From the NCBI GenBank assembly GCA_913055855.1, contig CAJXKW010000022.1:1-32480 (forward strand): DNA of 32,480 nt. Reading direction: 5' to 3'. This document shows, one piece after another, positions 1-6,904 of the stretch. Each line of letters begins with the position of its first letter. Position 1 is the first letter of the stretch. The DNA is from an uncultured Limimonas sp. (GTDB lineage: Bacteria > Pseudomonadota > Alphaproteobacteria > Kiloniellales > Rhodovibrionaceae). The notes under the pieces are model-generated. The model searched no databases. It was not told where the DNA came from and worked only from the letters and a program-made list of their open reading frames with translations. A program made the position numbers and the translations under genes.

Positions 1-302
1 CCGTCGTCCAGCTCGATCGGCAGGTATTCGTCGGTGAGCACGCCGTCGCTCTCGCCGCTGCCGCGCAGGTCGACGCGAACGCCGGCGTAGCCGTGTCCGG
101 CGAAATACGTGTGGGTCTGGACATCCCGCTCCGCCGTCATGTCGCGCTTGCGGTACGGCAGGTATTCCAGGATCGCCGGCACGGGCCGGGTATCGGAATC
201 CACCGGGCGCCACACACGCACGGCGAGGCTGCACCCGTCGGACAGGGTCAGCCAGGTCTCCTCGTCGCGGACGTCGCGGGGAAAGTCGTGGACGATGTGC
301 AT
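1..302 (-). CDS. CocE/NonD-family hydrolase, N-terminal part (runs off the window)
   Basis: Only the first 100 codons are present; the gene continues past base 1. The peptide begins MHIVHDFPRDV. It has the usual N-terminal layout of the X-Pro dipeptidyl-peptidase/CocE alpha-beta hydrolase family: a beta-strand stretch (TWLTLSDG...LAVRVWRP), then PAILEYLPYRKRDM, then VRVDLRGSGESDG, which matches the family's D-x-RGxGxSxG strand-turn. The catalytic Ser, Asp and His would lie outside the window. Members hydrolyse acyl, ester or peptide bonds, and the substrate cannot be told from this fragment. The ATG at 302 is chosen because homologous N-termini begin just before this strand; no strong ribosome site precedes it. 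It lies 50 bp downstream of the ATP-grasp gene on the same strand, so the two are probably co-transcribed. Confidence 0.85.
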   Translation of the reverse strand, partial: MHIVHDFPRDVRDEETWLTLSDGCSLAVRVWRPVDSDTRPVPAILEYLPYRKRDMTAERDVQTHTYFAGHGYAGVRVDLRGSGESDGVLTDEYLPIELDD

Positions 303-352
303 GGGTCTGGGTCCAAAGGACAGGATCGGGCAAGCCGACGGTTGAGGCCACA

Positions 353-1651
353 TCACTCGTCGATGTCGGCGAACTCGAAAGGCAGGCGCGCCAGGACCTG
401 CTCGTAGGCCGCCAGCAGCGCCGCGTGGCTCTCGCCCCCCATCCAGATATAGGCCAGCGCGTAGCTGTAGCTGTCCTGTTCGGGCAGATCGGACAGCCGC
501 ATACCCGGGCGCACCTGAAGAGCGATCAGGGTTCCCGGAAAGGCCGCCTCGACCGCCGCGATGTCTTCGGCTGTGGGCACGCGCGCGACGGTGGCATCCT
601 TATAGAAAACGCGGAGGAAGAACTTCGCCGCCACCGGATATGCGCCTTCGCGGTGTGGCATGTCCGGCCCGCGGCCCCGGGCGAGGTCGATCGTGACCTG
701 ATGGTGGCTCACCCCGTCCACCTTCTCAAAGAGATCGCAATGCGACTGCGAGATCCGCGTGTTCACCTCAAGCAGCCAGACGTGGTCGCGTATATCGTCC
801 CAGAAGAATTCGATGTTGAAGGCGGCATTGTCGTAACCGACATGGTGCATGATCCGCCCGGTGAGGTCGCGCATGCGCGCCTGGACGCCTTCGGGCAGGT
901 CGCTGGGATAGCGGTAGTGGTGGAAGCTCAGCACCTTCGGGTAGCGGATGGAGTCGACGATGCCGTAGGGAACCACCTCGCCCTCGAACACGTAGCCCTC
1001 CACCGTGCACTGGTGGCCCCCAATAATCTCCTCGGCCATGCAATACTGGCCGCCCACGCGCGCAACCTCGGCCGGCAGCTCGGCGTGCTCCAGGATGTAA
1101 TCGAAGGGCTCGGCGATCAGCCCGATCTCGGCACGCAGCGTACCGATCGCGTTGTCGAAATCCTCCGGACTGTCGATGCGGAATCCCAAACGCGAGCCCG
1201 AGGACTTCACCGGCTTGACGAAGAAGGGAAAGCCCAGACCGGCCTCGCCGATGGTCTCCAGCGCGGCGTCGTCGAACGGATCGAAGGCCGTGAAGGCGGG
1301 GATGTGCTCGGGCATCACCTCGCGCTGGACGACCCGGCTCCAGTACTTGTGCTCGCACTTGAGGAGGCTTTCCAGACTGGTCGTGCGCACCCCGAAACGC
1401 CGGCACAGGATGGGGAGCATGGTCGAGACCGGAAAGTCCATGTAGCCGGCGATGGCGTCGACCGGCACGCCGGCGCTACGGATCGCGTCCTCGGCCCGGC
1501 GGAGCATGTCCGGGATCGGGAAAACTTCCGTGTCGTACACTTCCGCCGGGTCGAGCACGCCGTGGTAGACGTGGTGTTCGGCCCCGCGGATATGCCGGAG
1601 CTTGTTCAGGTTGAACGCGTTCAGACCGATCAGGAAGATATGGTTCGCCAT
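353..1651 (-). CDS. ATP-grasp domain carboxylate-amine ligase-like protein
   Basis: The product is a 432-residue soluble protein with the ATP-grasp fold. Visible parts are an N-terminal Rossmann-like strand (HIFLIGLNAFN, 4-14), a nucleotide-binding strand with the likely ATP-contacting lysine in FPFFVKPVKSSGSRLGF (K146), and the metal-binding end NIEFFWD (E281) plus WLLEVNTRISQSH (E295, N297). The E-x-N-x-R pattern is the usual Mg-ATP site. Such enzymes join a carboxylate, through an acyl phosphate, to an amine or thiol; the substrates here are unknown. The frame is open upstream to 1708, but the ATG at 1651 is preferred because it starts directly at the first beta strand; the ribosome site is weak for both starts. 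A hydrolase follows 50 bp downstream and a TAXI receptor lies upstream, which suggests a small uptake and conjugation or deconjugation unit (inference). Confidence 0.82.
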   Translation of the reverse strand: MANHIFLIGLNAFNLNKLRHIRGAEHHVYHGVLDPAEVYDTEVFPIPDMLRRAEDAIRSAGVPVDAIAGYMDFPVSTMLPILCRRFGVRTTSLESLLKCEHKYWSRVVQREVMPEHIPAFTAFDPFDDAALETIGEAGLGFPFFVKPVKSSGSRLGFRIDSPEDFDNAIGTLRAEIGLIAEPFDYILEHAELPAEVARVGGQYCMAEEIIGGHQCTVEGYVFEGEVVPYGIVDSIRYPKVLSFHHYRYPSDLPEGVQARMRDLTGRIMHHVGYDNAAFNIEFFWDDIRDHVWLLEVNTRISQSHCDLFEKVDGVSHHQVTIDLARGRGPDMPHREGAYPVAAKFFLRVFYKDATVARVPTAEDIAAVEAAFPGTLIALQVRPGMRLSDLPEQDSYSYALAYIWMGGESHAALLAAYEQVLARLPFEFADIDE

Positions 1652-1816
1652 CGATGCCACGTCGCACCACTCCGCCGCCGCGCGTCGGAACTCGCGCGCA
1701 CGGGGCATGGTGACGCAGCGCAGAGCGGCGCGCGTGGCGAATTCGATGTACGCCGCCGATTACGGCTTGACCGGGCGGCGCCCCCCTGGCTTCGGCGGCG
1801 GCTGGCGCGATGCGTT

Positions 1817-2902
1817 TCAGTCGACCTCGAAACGTTCGCTGAACTGATCGGGGCCGGCGCCGGCCGGCGCGAGGCCGTGCTCGCGGTAATACTGCCACGC
1901 GCCCGCGTGGACCGGGATGCCCACCCCCTCAAGGGCCCGCTCCGGGCGGATCTCCGCGGCTTTGGGATGGCCGTCGCGCAGCAGCTTGGCGGTGCGCGGA
2001 TGCCAGAGGGCGCGGGTGATGCCGTAGACCACGTCGTTCGGCACGCGCGCATCGACGAGCCACTGCGCGCCCACAGCGAGCGTATCGGTCTGCGGAACGT
2101 TGTGGTAAGTGCCGGCCGGAATGCCGTGCATCGTGAAGAAGGGATAGGTGCGCGTGAGCACCTGCGCCTGGGCGTTGTTCATGGGCACCAGCCGGATCGA
2201 GACGTCCTCCGCCAGGTCCGAAATCGCCGTGGCCGGTGCGCCCCCCACGAAAAAGAACCCGTCGAGGTCCCCGGCGCGCAGCATGTCCGCGGCCTCCGGT
2301 GCCGGGACCGCCACGTCTTCGATGGCGCGGATGGACACCCCGTAGGCGTCCAGAATCACCTTGGCGTCCACGCGCGTGCCCGAACCGGGCAGGTCCAGGG
2401 ACAGCCGCCGCGCCACGAGCTGCTTCATCCAGAAGATGCCCGTCGATGTAGCGACCACGAGGTGCACTGCCTCGGGGTACAGGTTGGCGATGACCCGCAG
2501 GTTGTCCATCGGCCCCTGCCCGGCGAACATGCGCTTGCCGTGGTACGCCCAGTAGGCCACGTCCGCCTGGACGAACGCGGAGTCCAAGGTCCCGTCCGCC
2601 ATCTGCCGGACGTTGTCGACGGAGCCGCGCGTCGCCTGGGCCACCGCGATGAGGCCGGGCACGCCGCAGCTCCCGCCGTCGGCGCAGGCCCGGCTGCCCG
2701 GCGGGTGGCTGATGGCGTTGGCCAGCAGCCCCCCGATGGGAAAATAGGTGCCGGCGGTGGACGCGGTCCCGATGCGGAAAAAGCGCATCGCACCGCCCTG
2801 TGCGCGCAGCACCCGCGGCACCGCCAGCCCCGCAAGCGCCCCGGCTGCACCCGCGAGGACGCGGCGGCGGCCGGGATTCCGGGGCGGTGTCGGCGGGGCC
2901 AT
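1817..2902 (-). CDS. TAXI-family TRAP transporter solute-binding protein
   Basis: The product is a 361-residue periplasmic receptor. The N-terminus has a twin-arginine type signal (NPGRRRVLAGAAGALAGLAVP, ending near VLRAQG), so Tat or Sec export is expected. The mature part starts with the TAXI pattern FFRIGTASTAGTYFPIGG and continues with GVPGLIAVAQATRGSVDNVRQ and ADVAYWAYHG, all typical of this family (usual length 310-370). TAXI proteins capture dicarboxylates, glutamate or other small organic acids for a fused DctQM membrane unit; no such permease is in the window. The ATG at 2902 has a good ribosome site (AGGAG, 9 nt away). A 69-bp gap separates it from the glyoxalase gene upstream. It may be an orphan receptor that shares a permease encoded elsewhere. 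Confidence 0.93.
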   Translation of the reverse strand: MAPPTPPRNPGRRRVLAGAAGALAGLAVPRVLRAQGGAMRFFRIGTASTAGTYFPIGGLLANAISHPPGSRACADGGSCGVPGLIAVAQATRGSVDNVRQMADGTLDSAFVQADVAYWAYHGKRMFAGQGPMDNLRVIANLYPEAVHLVVATSTGIFWMKQLVARRLSLDLPGSGTRVDAKVILDAYGVSIRAIEDVAVPAPEAADMLRAGDLDGFFFVGGAPATAISDLAEDVSIRLVPMNNAQAQVLTRTYPFFTMHGIPAGTYHNVPQTDTLAVGAQWLVDARVPNDVVYGITRALWHPRTAKLLRDGHPKAAEIRPERALEGVGIPVHAGAWQYYREHGLAPAGAGPDQFSERFEVD

Positions 2903-2971
2903 GCGGCGGATCTCCTCGATGTCAGGGGTGTCGCGGGCCGGCGGCGGGACCCCGTGCCGGCGCGGCGCGGC

Positions 2972-3412
2972 TCACCAAGTGCCGGTGTTGGGCATGCTCG
3001 CCCAGGGTTCCCGCTCCGGCAGGGCGTCGCCCTTCTGCAGCAGCTCGATGGAGATGCCGTCGGGCGAGCGGACGAAGGCCATGCGGCCGTCGCGCGGCGG
3101 GCGGTTGATGGTCACGCCGCTGTCCATGAGGTGCTGGCACTTGGCGTAGATGTCGTCCACGCGGAACGCGAGGTGCCCGAAGTTGCGCCCGCCCGTGTAT
3201 TCCTCCGGATCCCAGTTGTAGGTCAGTTCCATCATGGGCGCGCGCTCTTCCTTCGCGCGCGCGACGTCCGCCGGCGCGGCGAGGAAGATCAGCGTCGCCC
3301 GGGCGCCCTCGAGGTCGGTGCGGCTCATCTCCACCATGCCGAGCTTGTTGCAGTAGAAATCCAGCGACTCGTCGATGTCGCGAATCCGGACCATGGTGTG
3401 CAGGTATTGCAT
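2972..3412 (-). CDS. gloA: Lactoylglutathione lyase (glyoxalase I), VOC superfamily
   Basis: The product is a 146-residue cytosolic enzyme that isomerises the methylglyoxal-glutathione hemithioacetal to S-lactoylglutathione. The four metal ligands expected from E. coli GloA are all at matching places: H5 (MQYLHTMVRI), E62 (MMELTYNWD), H80 (GRNFGHLAF) and E123 (GISIELLQKG). The start motif, with RDIDESLDFYCNKLGM, is diagnostic. At about 146 residues, slightly longer than E. coli GloA, it looks complete, and the ligand pattern suggests a Ni/Co-type short enzyme. The ATG at 3412 is chosen over a longer open frame because GloA proteins begin at exactly this motif; a GAGG-containing stretch lies about 11-15 nt upstream. 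Confidence 0.95.
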   Translation of the reverse strand: MQYLHTMVRIRDIDESLDFYCNKLGMVEMSRTDLEGARATLIFLAAPADVARAKEERAPMMELTYNWDPEEYTGGRNFGHLAFRVDDIYAKCQHLMDSGVTINRPPRDGRMAFVRSPDGISIELLQKGDALPEREPWASMPNTGTW

Positions 3413-3464
3413 CGCGCTCGCGCCTCGCTCGTCTGGGGTGGCTCCGCGAAAAACAGCATATCCG

Positions 3465-3947
3465 CTATGCGTTAACATGGTACTGCGCCGCCGCATCGCC
3501 AAGGCGGGCAACCTTCGCGGCTGCGGTATCTTCGGGCAGACGCAGCAGATGGGCGGGACAACGCCGACAGTCGCTGCTGCCGAAACGCGCCAGCGGCGCC
3601 GTGGCGTCCAGGCCATCCAGCAGCGCGCCCGTCCAGGCGCACTCGGAACCGCCCGGCTGCGCGGCAATCGCCACGACCGCGGCTTCCGGGCGCAGGTAAT
3701 CCAGGTGCCAGTGCCGCCGGTTGCCGCCCAGCACGTGCCGGCGCAGGCGCGCGCGCAGCCCGCCGGGCCCGTTCGCCGCCCCCAGATAAACATACAGCCC
3801 CGCCGGGAGCGTGCCGCCCGGCCGCGGCACCGGCACCGCGACGGCGTCCGGCAGCCGCAGGACGACGGCATACGCGCCCGCGGCGCGCGGGCACGCCGCT
3901 ACGGATTCGGGGGCATGGAGCACCGCTGGACCGGACGCATGGGTCAT
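3465..3947 (-). CDS. DUF123-type GIY-YIG nuclease family protein
   Basis: The product is a 160-residue protein with the hallmarks of the DUF123 branch of the GIY-YIG superfamily: GAYAVVLRL, GLYVYLGAANGPGGLRARLRRH, HWHLDYLRP, a conserved SECAW segment, and the C-terminal FGSSDCRRCPAHL. GLYVY...YLG is the GIY-YIG-like pair of strands with the following conserved Arg and His. Some relatives are fused to endonuclease III; this one stands alone. Its biological role is unsettled, and DNA processing is an inference from the fold. The frame is open to 4076, but the upstream residues are low-complexity Arg/Ala with no homologous look, so the ATG at 3947 is preferred. It is transcribed away from the universal stress gene and towards gloA, 52 bp away. 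Confidence 0.85.
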   Translation of the reverse strand: MTHASGPAVLHAPESVAACPRAAGAYAVVLRLPDAVAVPVPRPGGTLPAGLYVYLGAANGPGGLRARLRRHVLGGNRRHWHLDYLRPEAAVVAIAAQPGGSECAWTGALLDGLDATAPLARFGSSDCRRCPAHLLRLPEDTAAAKVARLGDAAAQYHVNA

Positions 3948-4096
3948 GGACGCTGCAGCTTTCGCGACCGCCGCCCGAACCTCGCGCGCGGGCGGCTCTT
4001 GTGCGAGGCTACGCCAACGAGATGGCGGGCGAAACTGCGCCCGCCCAAACGCGCGCCGCCGACACGGCGGCCGCAAAACCCAGGGGAGGCCGCGTC

Positions 4097-4549
4097 ATGT
4101 ATTCGCGCATCATCGCCGCCGTGGACGGCTCCGACCACAGCCTGCACGCGCTCAGCCAGGCGGGCCTGCTGGCCCACCTCAACGACGCCGTCCTGACCAT
4201 CGTTCACGTCGCCCCGAACCATCCCGTCCCCGATGAACTCAAGGGGTACGCGCGCGCCGAGCATCTCAAGGACCGCCCGGACGACCTGTGGTCGGCCGTA
4301 TCCCAGGCCATCCTGGCACGGGCGCGCGAGCACGTCGCCGCCACCGTCGCCAAGCCGCCCGAGATGGAGACCGAGCGGCGCGACGGCGACATCGCCGACG
4401 CCCTGCTGGAAGCCGCGCACGATTCCGATGCCGACCTGATCGTCGTGGGCAACCGCGGGCTGAGCCGGGTCACCGCCCTGGTGCTGGGCAGCGTCTCGCA
4501 AAAGCTCAGCGCCGCCGAATCCGAAACGGACATCCTCATCGTCAAATAG
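4097..4549 (+). CDS. Universal stress protein (UspA family)
   Basis: The product is a 150-residue single-domain Usp. It begins MYSRIIAAVDGSDHSLHAL, the standard first strand with the nucleotide-contacting Asp. It has the ATP-binding pattern G-x2-G-x9-G-S (G118, G121, G131, S132, in VVGNRGLSRVTALVLGS), so it is of the ATP-binding type. It ends ILIVK, the usual last strand. These proteins act in the cytosol in stress survival by ATP-dependent dimer signalling; the partner is unknown. The frame is open from 4001, but the ATG at 4097 has a GGGGAGG ribosome site about 8 nt upstream and begins at the family's first residue. A promoter and riboswitch for the next unit begin within 15 bp of its stop. 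Confidence 0.94.
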   Translation: MYSRIIAAVDGSDHSLHALSQAGLLAHLNDAVLTIVHVAPNHPVPDELKGYARAEHLKDRPDDLWSAVSQAILARAREHVAATVAKPPEMETERRDGDIADALLEAAHDSDADLIVVGNRGLSRVTALVLGSVSQKLSAAESETDILIVK

Positions 4550-4561
4550 GCGCGCGCGCCT

Positions 4562-4591
4562 TTGACAGGGATCGCCGGCGGCGGCCATGCT
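4562..4591 (+). promoter_or_regulatory. Candidate sigma70-like promoter for the riboswitch transcript
   Basis: A perfect TTGACA (4562-4567) is followed after 18 bp by CATGCT (4586-4591), a weak -10. It lies just after the universal stress stop codon and just before the 5' end of the cobalamin riboswitch, where a promoter is needed. The predicted start of transcription is near 4598. The -35 is strong, while the -10 matches at only three of six positions. Confidence 0.5.
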
Positions 4592-4594
4592 CGG

Positions 4595-4793
4595 ACACGG
4601 TCGCGGTAGCCGGCCCCGGGTCTCCGGGGCCAGCACGGGAATCCGGTGCGGCAGGACGCACTGCCAAGGCCGGGGCTGCCCCCGCAACTGTGAGCGGCGA
4701 GCGCGGCGCCAAGGGACACCGCCACTGACCCGCCGAGGGTCGGGAAGGCAGGGCGCACGTTGCGACGACCCGCGAGCCAGGAGACCGGCCGCG
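4595..4793 (+). promoter_or_regulatory. Cobalamin (AdoCbl-type) riboswitch
   Basis: About 200 nt carry the conserved blocks of the cobalamin riboswitch in order: GGGAATCCGGTGCGGC near 4637-4652, the core GGGGCTGCCCCCGCAACTG near 4672-4690 followed by TGAGCGGC, GCCACTGACC near 4721-4730, GGGAAGGC near 4742-4749, and the 3' B12 box AGCCAGGAGACCGGCC at 4775-4790. This RNA binds adenosylcobalamin and normally lowers expression of the downstream gene. A CCACC at 4795-4799 can pair with GGTGG at 4832-4836 next to the GGGAGG ribosome site of the following ORF, and no U-tract terminator is seen, so control of translation is the likelier mode (inference). What it controls is unusual: not a recognised cobalamin, cobalt, methionine or ribonucleotide reductase gene. 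Confidence 0.93.
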
Positions 4794-4847
4794 ACCACCA
4801 GAGCAACCCAGGCAACCGGGCGGGGTGCACCGGTGGGAGGTTCGACG

Positions 4848-4955
4848 ATGCCGATCGGCGCAGCCGGCGCGAAGGCGCCGGTGTTCCAGGGGGGCGCATC
4901 CGATGATGGGTACGCGCCGGCCCCCTTCGTAGCCGGGACGCGGGCACGATGCTGA
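4848..4955 (+). CDS. Small 35-residue ORF directly under the cobalamin riboswitch, function unknown
   Basis: A short ORF (MPIGAAGAKAPVFQGG..., ending GTRARC) is the first reading frame after the riboswitch. It has an excellent ribosome site (GGGAGG at 4835-4840, 7 nt before the ATG), better than most in the window. Its stop overlaps the next start as ATGCTGA, so translation of the 116-residue ORF is probably coupled to it. The peptide has no membrane segment and no motif I recognise; it is rich in Gly, Ala and Pro and ends in Cys. It could be a small functional peptide or a leader whose translation delivers ribosomes to the next gene. The evidence for translation is its placement, ribosome site and overlap, not homology. 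Confidence 0.5.
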   Translation: MPIGAAGAKAPVFQGGASDDGYAPAPFVAGTRARC

Positions 4956-5299
4956 GCCCGCAAGAGACGCACGGCCCGGCGCCGCCCGCATTCGATCCGG
5001 GCTGGCTGATCCTGCGCACATTCGACGCAGCGCCAACCGCGGATGACGCGACAGCCGAGGACGCCGTCCTGGCCTGGCTGATCCGGCTGCCCGAAGGACT
5101 GGACCCGGCGGAGGCGGCGGCGGCGCTGCTCGATGCCTACGCCCCGACGGCGCCGGACGACGCGCTGAGCCGGCAAATCCTCGCGCGCATGGCGGAAGTC
5201 CGGGATTTCCCCTGCAACCGGCTGGCACGCCTGCCCCGCACGCGCCACGGCCGGCGGGATCGACGTGCGGCGGCACGCAAGACGGTGTCAGGTTTCTGA
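4949..5299 (+). CDS. Hypothetical protein, second ORF of the riboswitch unit
   Basis: The product is a 116-residue protein I do not recognise. The middle (about 43-67, AWLIRLPEGLDPAEAAAALLDAY) looks like an amphipathic helical hairpin. The tail (about 94-112, PRTRHGRRDRRAAARK) is strongly basic and could bind nucleic acid or membrane; it contains no transmembrane segment. The start overlaps the stop of the 35-residue ORF (ATGCTGA) and has no ribosome site of its own, so translational coupling is expected. It therefore falls under cobalamin control. Candidate roles such as a cobalamin-saving regulator or a cofactor-linked accessory protein are guesses from context only. Normal Ala/Arg-rich composition and the lack of competing frames support it as real, but conservation should be tested. 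Confidence 0.6.
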   Translation: MLSPQETHGPAPPAFDPGWLILRTFDAAPTADDATAEDAVLAWLIRLPEGLDPAEAAAALLDAYAPTAPDDALSRQILARMAEVRDFPCNRLARLPRTRHGRRDRRAAARKTVSGF

Positions 5300-5474
5300 A
5301 CACCCGGCCGCCCCATCTGTCCGTGCAGGTAACACCAGCGCCCGGTGGCGCGTTCGCCGGACCGGCCGGGACGGCGGTAAACCCCGGCGTGCCGTCTCTG
5401 GCCCAAAGTTTGCTTGCCTGGCCGATCGTTCCGCGAACGTGTGTGCCTGCATATTGGGACCGGTACGACCAAAG

Positions 5475-5633
5475 ATGCACGCTTTATCGGCTTGGCTCAA
5501 CGCCGTCCTGGGCGGCCGACGCACCGGTGGCCGGCGTATCCGAGTGCGTGTCTGGCACGCCCTCGCCCTTTGGCTGCTCCTGGGTGTCGTCGGCTGGCAT
5601 ATGGTGGCGGTGGCGCTGATGTACCTGCTGTGA
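5475..5633 (+). CDS. Small single-span membrane peptide, hypothetical
   Basis: The product has 52 residues. The N-terminal half is basic (GGRRTGGRRIRVRV, about 14-27), followed by one hydrophobic segment (about 28-51, ALALWLLLGVVGWHMVAVALMY), ending in LL. The positive-inside rule places the N-terminus in the cytoplasm. It converges on the ferrochelatase gene, whose stop is 26 bp beyond. The ribosome site is poor (ACCAAAG before the ATG). The 175 bp before it (5300-5474) contain no gene; they hold GC-rich inverted repeats and a less GC-rich stretch near 5406-5455 that could contain its promoter. Function is unknown and it could be a chance ORF, though the clean basic-plus-hydrophobic layout argues for a real peptide. 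Confidence 0.42.
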   Translation: MHALSAWLNAVLGGRRTGGRRIRVRVWHALALWLLLGVVGWHMVAVALMYLL

Positions 5634-5659
5634 CCCCGGCTCGGCCGCGCCGGCGGTGG

Positions 5660-6817
5660 TTACTCGGCAGCCGCGGCAGCGGGCGCGCGGACGGCGGGCT
5701 TGGCGGCATCCGCGCCCTGGTCGACCCAGCCCTGAAGCTCGCGGCTCGCCAGGTCGGCAAGGAGCTGGACGCCGTCGTTGGACGCGTTCAGGCAGGGGAT
5801 AAAGGTGAAGTTTTCCCCGCCATTCTCCAGGAACGCCTCGCGGCCCTGCATGTTCAGCTCCTCCAGCGTCTCCACGCAGTCCGCGGCGAAGCCGGGCGAG
5901 ATGATGGCCATGTTCTTCACGCCCGACTTGGCAAGTTCCGCGATGAGGTCGTCGGTGTAGGGCGTCAGCCACTCCTCGCGACCGAAGCGCGACTGGAAGC
6001 AAAGCTTCACCTGGTCGGTGGACCAGCCGAGGCGCTCCCGGATCAGCCGCGAGGTCTTGGCGCACTGGCAGTGGTAGGGGTCGCCGTTGAGCAGGTAGCG
6101 CTTGGGCAGGCCGTGGAACGAGGTGAGCAGCACCTCGGGCGTCCAGTCCAGTCCGCTCACGTGACTTTCGATCGAATTGACGATCGCGTCGATATATTGC
6201 GGATTGTCGTGGTAGCAGGGCGTTGTGCGGATCGCCGGCTGCCAGCGCATCTTCATCAGTGCGCGGAAGGCGTGATCATAGGCCGTCGCCATCGTGGTGG
6301 CGGAATACTGCGGGTACATCGCCAACAACAGGATGCGCGTGCACCCCTGCGCCATGAGGTGGTTCAGCGCGTCTTCCGTCCGCGGGTAGCCATAGCGCAT
6401 CGCCCAGTCGACGACGATGTCATCGCCGTAGCGCGCGCGCAGGATCTCCGCCACCCCGTCGGCCTGGTCGCGCGTGATCGTCTTGAGGGGCGATTCGTTC
6501 TTCTCGCTGTTCCAGATGGAGGCGTAGGCCTCGCCCGACTTCTGCGGCCGCGTGCTCAGGATCACCGTGTTCAGCAGCAACTGCCAGAACACCGGGTTGG
6601 CCTCGATGACCCGCCGGTCGGAGAGGAACTCCTTGAGATAGGCGCGCATCGACCAGTAATCGGTGCCCTCGGGCGTACCGAGGTTGAGCAGGAGAACGCC
6701 CGTCTTGGGCCGGCCGATTTCCGGATGGTTCGACGGGAAATCCGTCTGATACACGGTGCGGTCGCGCCCCCCGCTGGGGTGCTGGGTCGTGGCCGTGGTT
6801 GCGCCCATCTGGGTCAT
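5660..6817 (-). CDS. hemH: Ferrochelatase (protoporphyrin/coproporphyrin ferrochelatase)
   Basis: The product is a 385-residue enzyme that inserts Fe2+ into the porphyrin at the end of haem synthesis. Signature parts are VLLLNLGTPEG near the N-terminus, YLKEFLSDRRVIE, AMRYGYP, PQYSATT, the catalytic histidine in TSFHGLPKRYL, HCQCAKTSRLIRERL, and the metal-site glutamate region CVETLEELNMQG. The Ala-rich C-tail (AVRAPAAAAAE) is not part of the family core. No transmembrane span is seen; the enzyme is expected to be cytoplasmic and membrane-associated. The ATG at 6817 has the purine-rich ribosome site GGGAGAGCGAGG just upstream, so it is preferred over the open frame to 6883. Haem and cobalamin share the early tetrapyrrole pathway, which makes the cobalamin riboswitch 1 kb away on the other strand interesting. 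Confidence 0.96.
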   Translation of the reverse strand: MTQMGATTATTQHPSGGRDRTVYQTDFPSNHPEIGRPKTGVLLLNLGTPEGTDYWSMRAYLKEFLSDRRVIEANPVFWQLLLNTVILSTRPQKSGEAYASIWNSEKNESPLKTITRDQADGVAEILRARYGDDIVVDWAMRYGYPRTEDALNHLMAQGCTRILLLAMYPQYSATTMATAYDHAFRALMKMRWQPAIRTTPCYHDNPQYIDAIVNSIESHVSGLDWTPEVLLTSFHGLPKRYLLNGDPYHCQCAKTSRLIRERLGWSTDQVKLCFQSRFGREEWLTPYTDDLIAELAKSGVKNMAIISPGFAADCVETLEELNMQGREAFLENGGENFTFIPCLNASNDGVQLLADLASRELQGWVDQGADAAKPAVRAPAAAAAE

Positions 6818-6904
6818 TTTCGCCTCGCTCTCCCTCAAGCACCGTTGTACCGCGCAGATTGGCGCGGGTCGAGCACCGGACAAGCCCCGCGACGATCCGG
6901 CATG

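Noticed and set aside
425..3475. Plus-strand open frame of 1016 codons
   Set aside because: It lies antisense to the ATP-grasp, TAXI and glyoxalase genes, all with clear motifs, and its translation is Arg/His-rich without any domain; long antisense frames are expected at 70 % GC.
5300..5474. A second structured RNA (riboswitch) before the small membrane peptide
   Set aside because: GC-rich inverted repeats are present, but I could not match conserved blocks of any riboswitch class that I know.
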